Position numbers and translations under genes: made by a program. The notes beneath the pieces are model-generated. The model worked only from the letters and a program-made list of their open reading frames with translations. It searched no databases and was not told where the DNA came from. From Actinomycetes bacterium (GTDB lineage Bacteria; Actinomycetota; Acidimicrobiia; Acidimicrobiales; Bog-793), in the NCBI GenBank assembly GCA_021823365.1, contig JAKAOD010000070.1:1-10173 (forward strand): DNA of 10,173 nt. The letters run 5' to 3'. Below are positions 1-6,503 of the stretch, piece after piece (position 1 is the stretch's first letter; each line of letters begins with the position of its first letter).

Positions 1-1
1 A

Positions 2-2314
2 CTCTGCCATCTCGTCATCGACCGCCACGTCCATCCCTCGACCATCACCGCCGTCGCCTACAACAAGGAGGCGGCCGACGAGATGAAGCAGCGCTGCAGC
101 TCTTTCGTCTCCCGGGACGGCCCGAACATCCGGACTCTCAACTCGTTGGGCCTGTGGGTGTGCAACGAGCTGGGCGGCGAAGGTCGCTGTGACACCCTCG
201 ACGAGTCCGGCGTTCGTGACCTCGTCGAAGAGGTCTTCCCAGTGCGCCACCAGGCGAATGCCGACACCGTGGCCCCGTTCATCGACGCGCTGTCTGCCGT
301 CCGCCTTGGGCTCGCCTCGCCGCACGAAGTGGAAGCGCTGATCCCCGACGCCTCGGGGCTCGCCGAGGGCTTCGAGACCTATCGGATCGAGTTGCGGCGC
401 CGGCGGGCGCTCGACTTCGACGAGCAGATCTACAGAGCCATCGAGATCCTGGCCTCCGACCCGGCCGCCAGGTCCGAAGCGCAGCGCTCATGCCGGCGGA
501 TGCTCGTCGACGAGTTCCAGGACCTGAAGCCCGCCCACCTGCTCCTCATCCGGCTGTTGTGCGCCCCGGGCTACGACTGCTTCGGGGTCGGCGACGACGA
601 CCAAGTGATCTACGGCTACTCGGGGGCCACCCCGGCCTTCCTCATGGGCTTCGAACGCTACTTTCCCGGTGCGGGTTCCCATGCCTTGGAGGTGAACTAC
701 CGCTGCCCGCCTGCGGTAGTGGAGGCGGCCCGTCACCTTCTCTCGTACAACAAGGAGCGGCTGCAGAAAAGGATCGTCAGCCCGGAGGAGCGCTCAGAAC
801 CCAGGCCCGCCGGATCTGGACCGCTCGCCGCAATGGGTCCGGTGGCCGTTGTCGGTGCACGAGGAGAGAAGCTCGCACACGTAGCGCTCGATGTCGTCAA
901 GGACTGGCTCGCCAGCGGGACGGCGCCCGACGGCATGGCTGTCCTCGCCCGGGTGAACTCGGCCTTGTTGCCAGTCCAGGTGGCGTGCCTGGAGGGCGGC
1001 GTGGCCGTCACCTCCACGCTCGGGTCGGCGATCCTGAAGCGCACCGGGATGCGCACCGCGCTCGCGTACTTACGCATCGCCCAGCATCCCGACCGCATAG
1101 CCCGTGCGGACATCGTGGAGACCGTCCACCGGCCCTCCCGCAAGATCTCCCGCAACGTGGCCGAGATGCTGACGAAGCGACCTCACACCTCGGTGTCTGA
1201 CATCCGGCGGCTGGCCGGCCGCTTGAGCGGTGGGGACGTCGGCAGGCTCCTGTCCTATGCCAAGGACCTCGAACACGTGGCTGGCGCACGAAGCACCGCG
1301 GAAGCACTGCGGAGGGTGCGCGTTTGGGTCGGGCTCGGGGCTTCGATGGACGAGCTCGATAGCTCTCGAGGGGAGGTGGACCGTTCCACTCACGCCGACG
1401 ACCTCCTGGCATTGGAGACGGTGGCACCCCTACATCCCGACATCGCCACCTTCGAGTCCTGGCTCACCGGGATGCTGACCCAACGAAGACTCCCTGGGCC
1501 GGCGGTGCTGCTGTCGACGGTCCACAAGATCAAGGGCAAGGAGTGGCCACGGGTGGTCGTCTTCGGCGCGACCGAGGGACTCTTCCCGCACCGGCGGGCG
1601 GAGGACGAAGAGGAAGAGCGACGGGTCTTCCACGTCGCCCTCACCCGAGCCAGCCTGCAAGTAGCCGTCATCTACGACGAAGAGGCGCCGTCGCCATTCC
1701 TGGCCGAACTTGACGGCTCCCGTCCCCGAGCGCAGACGTTCGCAGATGTCCGCAAAGCCGACCGGGAGGCCACCGACAAGGCGCACCATGGATCGGTCGC
1801 GACGGCACAACGACGGGAGAGGCGGCGCAGTGACACGCCATCGGTCGTCGGACCTCGAGCCGGACCCCAAGCCGGGCGACCTCCGCGATCTCCGATCCGG
1901 GTCGAGGCCGCTATCGGTCTCGAACTTGAAGTCGGCGGCCAGCACGCGCGTGTCGTCGAGCTCCGTCAAGGCGGTGCACTCGTGCGCATGGGCGCCATGC
2001 GGACCGAGATCAGCTACGGATCCGACGTACGGGTCGCGGGAAGCCTCGTGACTCTTGTGTCCCCAGCTGCCGGCGGCGAGCTGTCGCCTGAAGGTGAGCG
2101 GTTGGAGCAGGCGCTGCGTGAGTGGCGGAGCGAGACCGCCAAAGCAGACAAGGTGCCAGCCTACGTAGTAATGAACGATGCCGAACTGAAAGGCGTGGCC
2201 ATGGCGGCACCGACGTCATTGAGCCAACTCGGTCGGTGTCGCGGGATAGGGCCGATCCGCCTCGAGCGTTACGGGGACGAGATTCTCGCTGTCATCGACC
2301 GGGCCTTGGCGTAG
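2..2314 (+). CDS. UvrD/Rep-family superfamily 1A DNA helicase with C-terminal HRDC domain, 5' end outside the window
   Basis: ATP-dependent 3'-5' DNA helicase of the UvrD/PcrA type, expected to act in DNA repair or recombination. The reading frame is open from base 2. The first visible residues (ITAVAYNKEAADEMKQR, near 44-94) are helicase motif Ia, so the true start and the Walker A motif lie to the left; the ATG at 83 is internal. Later motifs are all present: motif II DEFQD (509-523), motif III VGDDDQ followed by IYGYSGA (587-628), motif IV NYRC (695-706), motif V STVHKIKGKEW (1514-1546) and motif VI VFHVALTRA (1625-1651). An Arg/Ser-rich linker and a small beta-rich segment (about 1890-2060) follow. 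The last ~70 residues (about 2096-2308), including GRCRGIGPIRLERYG, look like an HRDC nucleic-acid-binding domain, as in actinobacterial UvrD-HRDC helicases. Family assignment is firm; the exact repair pathway cannot be read from sequence. Confidence 0.93.
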   Translation, partial: LCHLVIDRHVHPSTITAVAYNKEAADEMKQRCSSFVSRDGPNIRTLNSLGLWVCNELGGEGRCDTLDESGVRDLVEEVFPVRHQANADTVAPFIDALSAVRLGLASPHEVEALIPDASGLAEGFETYRIELRRRRALDFDEQIYRAIEILASDPAARSEAQRSCRRMLVDEFQDLKPAHLLLIRLLCAPGYDCFGVGDDDQVIYGYSGATPAFLMGFERYFPGAGSHALEVNYRCPPAVVEAARHLLSYNKERLQKRIVSPEERSEPRPAGSGPLAAMGPVAVVGARGEKLAHVALDVVKDWLASGTAPDGMAVLARVNSALLPVQVACLEGGVAVTSTLGSAILKRTGMRTALAYLRIAQHPDRIARADIVETVHRPSRKISRNVAEMLTKRPHTSVSDIRRLAGRLSGGDVGRLLSYAKDLEHVAGARSTAEALRRVRVWVGLGASMDELDSSRGEVDRSTHADDLLALETVAPLHPDIATFESWLTGMLTQRRLPGPAVLLSTVHKIKGKEWPRVVVFGATEGLFPHRRAEDEEEERRVFHVALTRASLQVAVIYDEEAPSPFLAELDGSRPRAQTFADVRKADREATDKAHHGSVATAQRRERRRSDTPSVVGPRAGPQAGRPPRSPIRVEAAIGLELEVGGQHARVVELRQGGALVRMGAMRTEISYGSDVRVAGSLVTLVSPAAGGELSPEGERLEQALREWRSETAKADKVPAYVVMNDAELKGVAMAAPTSLSQLGRCRGIGPIRLERYGDEILAVIDRALA

Positions 2315-2387
2315 CGGCCACTATCCCGCGTCGACGTGCCCAGCCGCGCTGCCGTTCGACGACCGCCACGACGATGAAGGCGTGCCA

Positions 2388-2519
2388 TCACCGGCGGTCG
2401 GGGCGGGGTTCTGCCCCTGCAAGGCACTGGTAGGAGCCGCCCTCCGGAAGGTGCGACTTGAACGGTCGCTGGGTGCGCAACTCGTGGCCTGATGGCTCTC
2501 CACACAGGACGCGCTTCAT
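2388..2519 (-). CDS. possible small protein of 43 aa, unrecognised
   Basis: A short leftward frame opens with ATG at 2519 and reads MKRVLCGEPSGHELRTQRPF and onward to TGA at 2388-2390. By eye roughly three quarters of its codons end in G or C, which is weakly coding-like, and it holds two cysteines and two histidines that could suggest a small metal site. It has no good Shine-Dalgarno sequence. It would be divergent from the hypothetical gene at 2543, the two starts being only about 23 bases apart. I do not recognise a family. It could equally be chance in otherwise empty, possibly degraded DNA between 2315 and 2542. Confidence 0.2.
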   Translation of the reverse strand: MKRVLCGEPSGHELRTQRPFKSHLPEGGSYQCLAGAEPRPDRR

Positions 2520-2528
2520 GTCGATGCC

Positions 2529-2534
2529 TACGAT
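2529..2534 (+). promoter_or_regulatory. candidate -10 box TACGAT for a leaderless transcript
   Basis: TACGAT fits the actinobacterial TANNNT -10 consensus and ends 8 bases before the ATG at 2543, the spacing expected if transcription starts at the start codon itself. No Shine-Dalgarno sequence precedes that ATG, and no clear -35 is visible. The bases CTACGATAGA also read TATCGT on the other strand, so the box could serve the uncertain leftward small ORF. Confidence 0.35.
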
Positions 2535-2542
2535 AGACCCGC

Positions 2543-2809
2543 ATGAACGTTGCGGTGATCTGGTCAGCGGTGATCGGCGTCGGTGCGACCCTAGTGGGGT
2601 CGCTCGGCACGTTGGCCCTCTCTAGCCATCACAATTCGAGTGAACGCAAGCGTGATCGGGATCAAGACTACAAGGAGCCGCTGCAAGACGAGCGGATAGC
2701 CGTCTATCGCAGGTACAACTTGTCGGCCGATGAGTGCCACAGTTCGAGGACGGAGATGGTGGGCGACTTGTCATCGCGCGTCGAGTCGGCACAATCCCGG
2801 AGCGGATAG
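2543..2809 (+). CDS. hypothetical protein with one N-terminal membrane segment (88 aa)
   Basis: Residues 1-27 (MNVAVIWSAVIGVGATLVGS and onward) form one hydrophobic, glycine/alanine-rich segment, followed by a very charged stretch (SSERKRDRDQDYKEP) and a short tail with VYRRY. This layout, an N-terminal anchor then a cytosolic charged helix, matches a widespread class of uncharacterised actinobacterial small membrane proteins that usually continue well beyond 88 residues. This copy may therefore be truncated at the TAG at 2807-2809. Codon use is less G/C-biased than in the neighbours, consistent with acquired or decaying DNA. There is no operon partner: the next gene is convergent, ending 11 bases away. 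No function can be assigned. Confidence 0.5.
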   Translation: MNVAVIWSAVIGVGATLVGSLGTLALSSHHNSSERKRDRDQDYKEPLQDERIAVYRRYNLSADECHSSRTEMVGDLSSRVESAQSRSG

Positions 2810-2820
2810 CTTGTCGTACG

Positions 2821-4413
2821 CTACGAGATACTGGTAGGCACCGAGCTGCCGCCGCGAGATGTCAACGAAGACTTCGCAGGCTCCCGCGACTGTGAACCTG
2901 CGGCCACAAGACGACCGAGGTGCTCGACCTGGCGCTCCGTGGTCTCACGCCATGGAAAGCCCGTGTTCAGGCGGATGAAGTTGCGGTAGCCCCCGTGTGC
3001 CGAGAACATCGGTCCCGGCGCGACCCGGATCCCTGCGGCGGCGGCTGCCTCGTAGAGGGCCAACGAATCGACACCGTCGGGAAGCTGGACCCATAGCACG
3101 TGACCGCCTCCCGGGCGCGTGCAGCGCGTCTCTGGAGGGAAGTGCTGTGCGACCGCGTCGATCATGTGCAACATCTGCTCGCGGTACATGCGCCGTACGC
3201 GTCGCAGGTGCCGGTCGAAGCCCCCGCTCTCCACGAACGCCGCGACCGCCAGCTGTGGGGCGGGCGCGGTCGCCTGGTTCACCACGAGCTTCATGAGCTC
3301 GAGCTCCTCGGTGTAGCGGCCGGGGATCGCCCAACCGACGCGAAGGCCCGGAGACAGCGTCGCCGAGTAGGAGCCGCAGTAGAGCACGAGGCCCCTGCGG
3401 TCGAATGCCTTGATGGCGCGTGGGCGCGGGCCGTCGAACGCCAAGTCGCCGTAGACGTCGTCTTCGACGAGTGGGACGTCGTGCGACTCGAGGAGCGCCA
3501 CGAGCCGGCGCTTGGCGTCGTCGGACATGCACGAGCCGGTCGGGTTCGAGAAGTTGGCGACCGTCGCGACCGCAGTGACGCGCTCAGCCGCGAGCGCGGT
3601 GTCGAGCTGGTCGAGGTCGATGCCCTCGCGCGGGTGAGTCGCGATCTCGAGCGCTCGAAGGCCCAGAGAGGCGAGCACTTCGAAGAGGGCGTAATACCCG
3701 GGCGACTCGATGGCCACCGTGTCGCCTGGCCTGGTCACCGTCCGGATCGACAGGTACACGGCTTCTTTCGCGCCACTCGTGATGACGATGTCGTCGGGAG
3801 TGGCGGCGTAGCCCGCGTCCACGCCGCGTCGGGCGACAGCACGTCGCAGTGCCAAGGTGCCCGGCGGCGCGTCGTAGGAGTGGCACGCGGACGGCTGGTA
3901 ACGCAGGACCTGGCTCATGAGCCGGTTCAGCGCGGCGATCGGCATGAGCTCGGGTCCCTGCACCGCCGCACCGAGCGTCGGCTCTTGGGGATTGCCGATG
4001 CCCAGGTTCAGTCGCAGCGCGAGTGATGCGTCGACGTGGTGGGGTGTGGTGGGGGGCGTGGAGGCACCCGGCTCGGCGAGCGCCTCTGTGCGACGTGCGG
4101 CAGATCCCAAGACGTAGTGGCCGGAGCGCGACCGCGCGCGGACGACCCCCCGGGCCTCGAGAACCCGGAGTGCTTCGAGGACGGTGCTCGTGCTCACGCG
4201 TTGCTGCTCGCGGAGGCGGCGGACCGAGGGTATGCGCGCACCTGGGGGGTACACCCCCTCTTGGACCTGTCTTTCGAGCGCGTCGGCGAGCTGCTGGTAG
4301 AGGGGACCTGCAAACGGACGGGTCTTCGGCGCCTCGTGGAGCACCCCGTGGCGTGCATCGTCCTTGACCGGCCCGCTGTCGACCTGCGTCGCTTCGTGTC
4401 CGTCCTCGTCCAT
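2821..4413 (-). CDS. MocR-type transcriptional regulator, YdcR-like: GntR winged helix fused to a class I aminotransferase-fold domain, PLP lysine replaced by alanine
   Basis: 530-aa DNA-binding regulator. Residues about 36-103 are a GntR winged helix (PLYQQLADALERQVQEG, then PSVRRLREQQRVSTSTVLEAL). Residues about 150-510 are an aminotransferase fold type I domain that in this family normally holds PLP and senses it or a PLP adduct. Seen: SGAKEA, Asn290 in NPTG, Asp318 and Tyr321 in EDDVYGD, and the C-terminal Arg in FIRLNTG. The expected SFSKTLAPG loop reads SYSATLSPG, so the Schiff-base lysine is Ala351 (codon GCG, bases 3361-3363). The protein can therefore not form the usual internal aldimine. 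I chose the ATG at 4413 because a TACAGT -10 box lies exactly 6 bases upstream and translation from 4479 would run through the operator region. It is divergent from the methyltransferase at 4542, its likely target. Confidence 0.9.
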   Translation of the reverse strand: MDEDGHEATQVDSGPVKDDARHGVLHEAPKTRPFAGPLYQQLADALERQVQEGVYPPGARIPSVRRLREQQRVSTSTVLEALRVLEARGVVRARSRSGHYVLGSAARRTEALAEPGASTPPTTPHHVDASLALRLNLGIGNPQEPTLGAAVQGPELMPIAALNRLMSQVLRYQPSACHSYDAPPGTLALRRAVARRGVDAGYAATPDDIVITSGAKEAVYLSIRTVTRPGDTVAIESPGYYALFEVLASLGLRALEIATHPREGIDLDQLDTALAAERVTAVATVANFSNPTGSCMSDDAKRRLVALLESHDVPLVEDDVYGDLAFDGPRPRAIKAFDRRGLVLYCGSYSATLSPGLRVGWAIPGRYTEELELMKLVVNQATAPAPQLAVAAFVESGGFDRHLRRVRRMYREQMLHMIDAVAQHFPPETRCTRPGGGHVLWVQLPDGVDSLALYEAAAAAGIRVAPGPMFSAHGGYRNFIRLNTGFPWRETTERQVEHLGRLVAAGSQSREPAKSSLTSRGGSSVPTSIS

Positions 4414-4419
4414 CCGCTG

Positions 4420-4425
4420 ACTGTA
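4420..4425 (-). promoter_or_regulatory. candidate -10 box TACAGT of the MocR regulator gene (leaderless)
   Basis: On the minus strand TACAGT is followed by 6 bases (CAGCGG) and then the ATG at 4413, the classical spacing for a transcript that begins at its start codon. No Shine-Dalgarno sequence is present. The GGTACAGAT arm of the inverted repeat lies just upstream, inside the -10/-35 spacer, where a bound repressor would block RNA polymerase. Confidence 0.5.
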
Positions 4426-4428
4426 GCG

Positions 4429-4496
4429 GGTACAGATTTCCCTACGACGTCGTCTGAGACCGATCTGTACCGGTACCAAAATGCCAGAGCTGTACC
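4429..4496. promoter_or_regulatory. likely operator region: three CTGTACC half-sites between the divergent regulator and methyltransferase genes
   Basis: GGTACAGAT (4429-4437) and ATCTGTACC (4463-4471) are perfect 9-base inverted arms 25 bases apart, about 34 bases centre to centre. A further direct copy, CTGTACC, is at 4490-4496, starting 25 bases after the previous one, and GGTACC is at 4472-4477. MocR proteins are known to bind paired, widely spaced half-sites, as GabR does. The first arm overlaps the regulator's promoter spacer and the last copy overlaps a TACCTT box (4493-4498) suited to the methyltransferase. Autorepression plus control of the neighbour is inferred. Confidence 0.55.
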
Positions 4497-4498
4497 TT
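4493..4498 (+). promoter_or_regulatory. candidate -10 box TACCTT of the methyltransferase gene
   Basis: TACCTT fits TANNNT and would give a start near 4505, leaving a leader of about 35 bases with AGGA at 4528-4531. It overlaps the CTGTACC half-site at 4490-4496. No convincing -35 is seen. Confidence 0.3.
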
Positions 4499-4541
4499 CA
4501 GCTGAGTCCTGAAGGTCTGCAGAGTTCAGGACATGGAACCG

Positions 4542-5672
4542 ATGAAGACCAGCACCGAGCGCATCCTCACCACCCACACCGGCAGCCTGCCGCGGCCGAC
4601 CTGGCTCGATCGTGGCGATCCCGCAAGCGTGCGCGCCGCGGTCGCCGACACCGTCGAGCACCAGCTCGCTTCGGGCGTCGACATCGTGAACGACGGGGAG
4701 GTGTCCAAGCCGAGCTACGCGACGTACGTGACCGAGCGCCTGTCGGGGTTCGGCGGCGAGCGATCGCCGCTCCAGTTGCGAGACGTGGCGACATTTCCCG
4801 AGTTCGCCCAGCGCATGGTGTCGGACGCCTCCATGGCGGCGGTGTTCTCGAACCCGACGTGCGACGGCCCGGTGTCATACGTCGCCCAAGGGCCCCTCAA
4901 CGCCGACATTGCGAACTTGCAGGCTGCCGTCGGCGCTCATACCGACGAACCTGCGCTCGACGGGGGTCCCGCCGACGTCTTCTTGACGGCGGCGTCGCCC
5001 GGGGTGATCGAGATGTTCATGGCAAACCGCTACTACCCGAGCACCGAGGCCTACCTCGGGGCGCTCGCCGACGCAATGAAACAGGAGTACGACGCGATCG
5101 TCGCAGCCGGGTTCGTCTTGCAGCTCGACTGTCCTGATCTTGCGTGTTCGTGGGCAATCGGCCCCGAGCGGAGCAAAGAGGAATTCCGCAAGACGGTTTC
5201 AATGCGGCTCGAAGCTCTGGACCATGCCACCCGTGACATCCCGCCCGAGCGCATGCGGCTCCATCTGTGCTGGGGGAACTACGAGGGACCACACGTCCTC
5301 GACGTGCCGTTCGCAGACATCGCGGACCTGGTGCTCGGGTCCCGCCCTGCAGCGGTCTCCTTCGAAGCTGCGAATCCAAGACACGAGCACGAGTGGCGGT
5401 TGTTCGAAGATGTTGCGCTTCCTGACGACAAGATCCTTGTTCCTGGAGTGCTCGATTCGACCACGAATTATGTGGAGCACCCCGACTTGGTCGCACAGCG
5501 CATCCTGAGATACGCAGGCCTCGTCGGCCGGGAGCGGGTCATTGCCGGAAGCGACTGTGGGTTCGCTACCTTCGCTGGGCTGCTGACCGTCGACCCGCGG
5601 ATCACCTGGGCGAAGCTCAGTGCGATGGGAGCGGGAGCACAGATTGCAAGCCAGCAACTCTGGAAGTCGTAA
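4542..5672 (+). CDS. short cobalamin-independent methionine-synthase-like methyltransferase (MetE C-terminal domain family)
   Basis: A 376-aa protein made only of the catalytic barrel of the MetE/UROD superfamily, about half the length of classical MetE, which is ~750 aa with a duplicated N-terminal barrel. It starts RILTTHTGSLPRP, the N-terminal signature of the short family. The zinc ligands that activate the thiol acceptor are all visible: His241 and Cys243 in HLCWGN, Glu275 in SFEAAN and Cys339 in GSDCGFAT. QLDCPDLA corresponds to the QVDEPAL segment of MetE. Start: the ATG at 4542 has AGGA 10 bases upstream and fits the family start; the in-frame ATG at 4533 lies one base from AGGA, too close to use it. 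The methyl donor and acceptor are unknown. Relatives include core methionine synthases that use methylated corrinoids and epoxyalkane:coenzyme M transferases, so homocysteine methylation is likely but not certain. Confidence 0.85.
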   Translation: MKTSTERILTTHTGSLPRPTWLDRGDPASVRAAVADTVEHQLASGVDIVNDGEVSKPSYATYVTERLSGFGGERSPLQLRDVATFPEFAQRMVSDASMAAVFSNPTCDGPVSYVAQGPLNADIANLQAAVGAHTDEPALDGGPADVFLTAASPGVIEMFMANRYYPSTEAYLGALADAMKQEYDAIVAAGFVLQLDCPDLACSWAIGPERSKEEFRKTVSMRLEALDHATRDIPPERMRLHLCWGNYEGPHVLDVPFADIADLVLGSRPAAVSFEAANPRHEHEWRLFEDVALPDDKILVPGVLDSTTNYVEHPDLVAQRILRYAGLVGRERVIAGSDCGFATFAGLLTVDPRITWAKLSAMGAGAQIASQQLWKS

Positions 5673-5676
5673 CCGT

Positions 5677-5772
5677 GTGCCGGGCGATGAGCTGGTACGC
5701 GATCCGCTGCTGGGTCGCGAGCCTGCGCACGAAACGCGGCGACCAGCCGAGGAGTCTGGCCAGCTGCTCGTC
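5677..5772 (-). pseudogene. remnant of an excisionase-like helix-turn-helix protein
   Basis: Read leftward, the bases encode DEQLARLLGWSPRFVRR followed by LATQQRIAYQLIARHTV. This resembles the HTH_17/excisionase domain of actinobacterial mobile elements, where the pattern is a helix 'A-x-LLG-x-SPRFVRR', then an arginine-rich turn and a 'VGRHVR'-like wing. There is no start codon or N-terminal context, and the frame has no match outside this stretch, so it can only be a fragment. It ends, in plus coordinates, at about 5772, three bases before an IS3 orfA fragment begins on the other strand. The match is by eye only and the segment is short, so chance is possible. Confidence 0.4.
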
Positions 5773-5893
5773 GCCTGGCACCGCTGGCAGAACCAGTACG
5801 GCGGCATGAAGGCGGACGACGCCAAGGAGCTGAAGTAGCTCCGGAACGAGAACACGCACCTCAAGAAGATCGTCGCCGACAACGCTCACCTCA
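5773..5893 (+). pseudogene. remnant of IS3-family transposase orfA, interrupted by a stop
   Basis: The frame reads WHRWQNQYGGMKADDAKELK, then TAG (5836-5838), then LRNENTHLKKIVADNAHL. IS3-family OrfA proteins have just this: the end of the helix-turn-helix (HRW..QYGGM), an Asp-Asp-Ala-Lys-Arg-Leu-Lys stretch, and a leucine-zipper segment (LE.EN..LKKIVAD). The TAG stands where a Gln or Lys codon is usual. Everything before the HRW segment and all of orfB (the DDE catalytic part) is missing, and similarity stops near 5893. It is therefore a dead scrap. It shows that an insertion sequence once landed between the methyltransferase gene and the leftward ParA operon. Confidence 0.7.
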
Positions 5894-5896
5894 ACA

Positions 5897-5913
5897 GTTA
5901 CGATTATCGTGAC
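5897..5913. repeat. short near-palindrome around ACGATTATCGT
   Basis: ACGAT-T-ATCGT (5900-5910) is a perfect interrupted palindrome, and the flanks GT/AC extend it to 5897-5913 with one T/G mismatch. It sits exactly where IS3 similarity ends and 33 bases beyond the stop of the leftward membrane-protein gene. It could be a weak hairpin for that operon, an operator, or a trace of an element junction; no T-run follows on either strand. Confidence 0.3.
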
Positions 5914-5945
5914 ATCGCTCAGCCGCTTGGCCCGCCAGATAGCAA

Positions 5946-6503
5946 CTACCGCGCCACCTCATCGTCTCCGCGGCTCGCGAGCACGGCGACGAAGACGAGG
6001 CCGATCCCGACTGGCGCGGCGAGGTCGATGCTCGAAGCCGCCAGCACCACGGCCCCGCACACGAGGACCGGCACGCCGAAGCGCGCACACCAGGCCGCAA
6101 CGACCGCGGCGCCGAGCGCTCCGAGGCCGAGCTCTGCGTCCGAGAGACGGTGCACGTCGGCAGGGAGCACGTGGACGAGCACGAGGCGGACGACGAGCGC
6201 AAGCACCGCACAGGCGAGCCCGACGACGGCCGCCCTGTGCCAGCTCGAGCGCCCGGGGGTGCCGTGGCAGCCTGGGCGCCCGGGGGCGCTGCGCGAAGTC
6301 GAACGAGGCCAACCCGGGCGGGCCCCGCCGGCCGGGCGGGTCTCTGGTGTCGCCGTGCTCGCCGGTGGCGCGCCCGACGGCGATGCAGCCTGAATGCGGG
6401 TTGGACGCCGGCGTCGCCGGGCGGGCGCGGGATCGAGGGGGAACAGCTCGTCGAACAGTCCGGAGTCGACGCCTGGCCCGCCGTCGCGGCCAGCGGCGCT
6501 CAC
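5946..6503 (-). CDS. small membrane protein with 3-4 predicted transmembrane segments, coupled to the ParA-like ATPase (185 aa)
   Basis: The GTG start (6501-6503) overlaps the TGA stop of the ATPase gene as GTGA, a standard sign of translational coupling. Residues 1-85 are hydrophilic and rich in Arg, Pro and Ser (PAPARRRRRPTR near 26-37) and look disordered and cytosolic. Residues about 90-110 (AAVVGLACAVLALVVRLVLV) form a membrane helix, and 125-177 hold two or three more (GALGAAVVAAW, VPVLVCGAVVLAAS, VGIGLVFVAVLA). The protein ends SRGDDEVAR. I recognise no family. Given the coupling, it may be a membrane partner or anchor for the ATPase; in conjugative and Tad-type systems ParA-like ATPases do work with membrane proteins. 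That is inference only. Confidence 0.65.
   Translation of the reverse strand: MSAAGRDGGPGVDSGLFDELFPLDPAPARRRRRPTRIQAASPSGAPPASTATPETRPAGGARPGWPRSTSRSAPGRPGCHGTPGRSSWHRAAVVGLACAVLALVVRLVLVHVLPADVHRLSDAELGLGALGAAVVAAWCARFGVPVLVCGAVVLAASSIDLAAPVGIGLVFVAVLASRGDDEVAR

Noticed and set aside
83..85. ATG at 83 as the start of the helicase
   Set aside because: The frame is open to the window edge, and the preceding residues are helicase motif Ia, so the gene begins outside the window.
490..1200. 236-codon plus-strand frame inside the helicase gene
   Set aside because: It is out of frame with clear helicase motifs II-IV, and its translation is low-complexity Arg/Gly/Pro.
3100..4026. 308-codon plus-strand open frame
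   Set aside because: It is antisense to the aminotransferase-like domain of the MocR regulator and shows no family pattern.
4414..4479. N-terminal extension of the MocR regulator to the ATG at 4479
   Set aside because: It would place the inverted-repeat operator and the TACAGT promoter box inside the coding region, and the added residues (Arg-rich) are not typical of the family.
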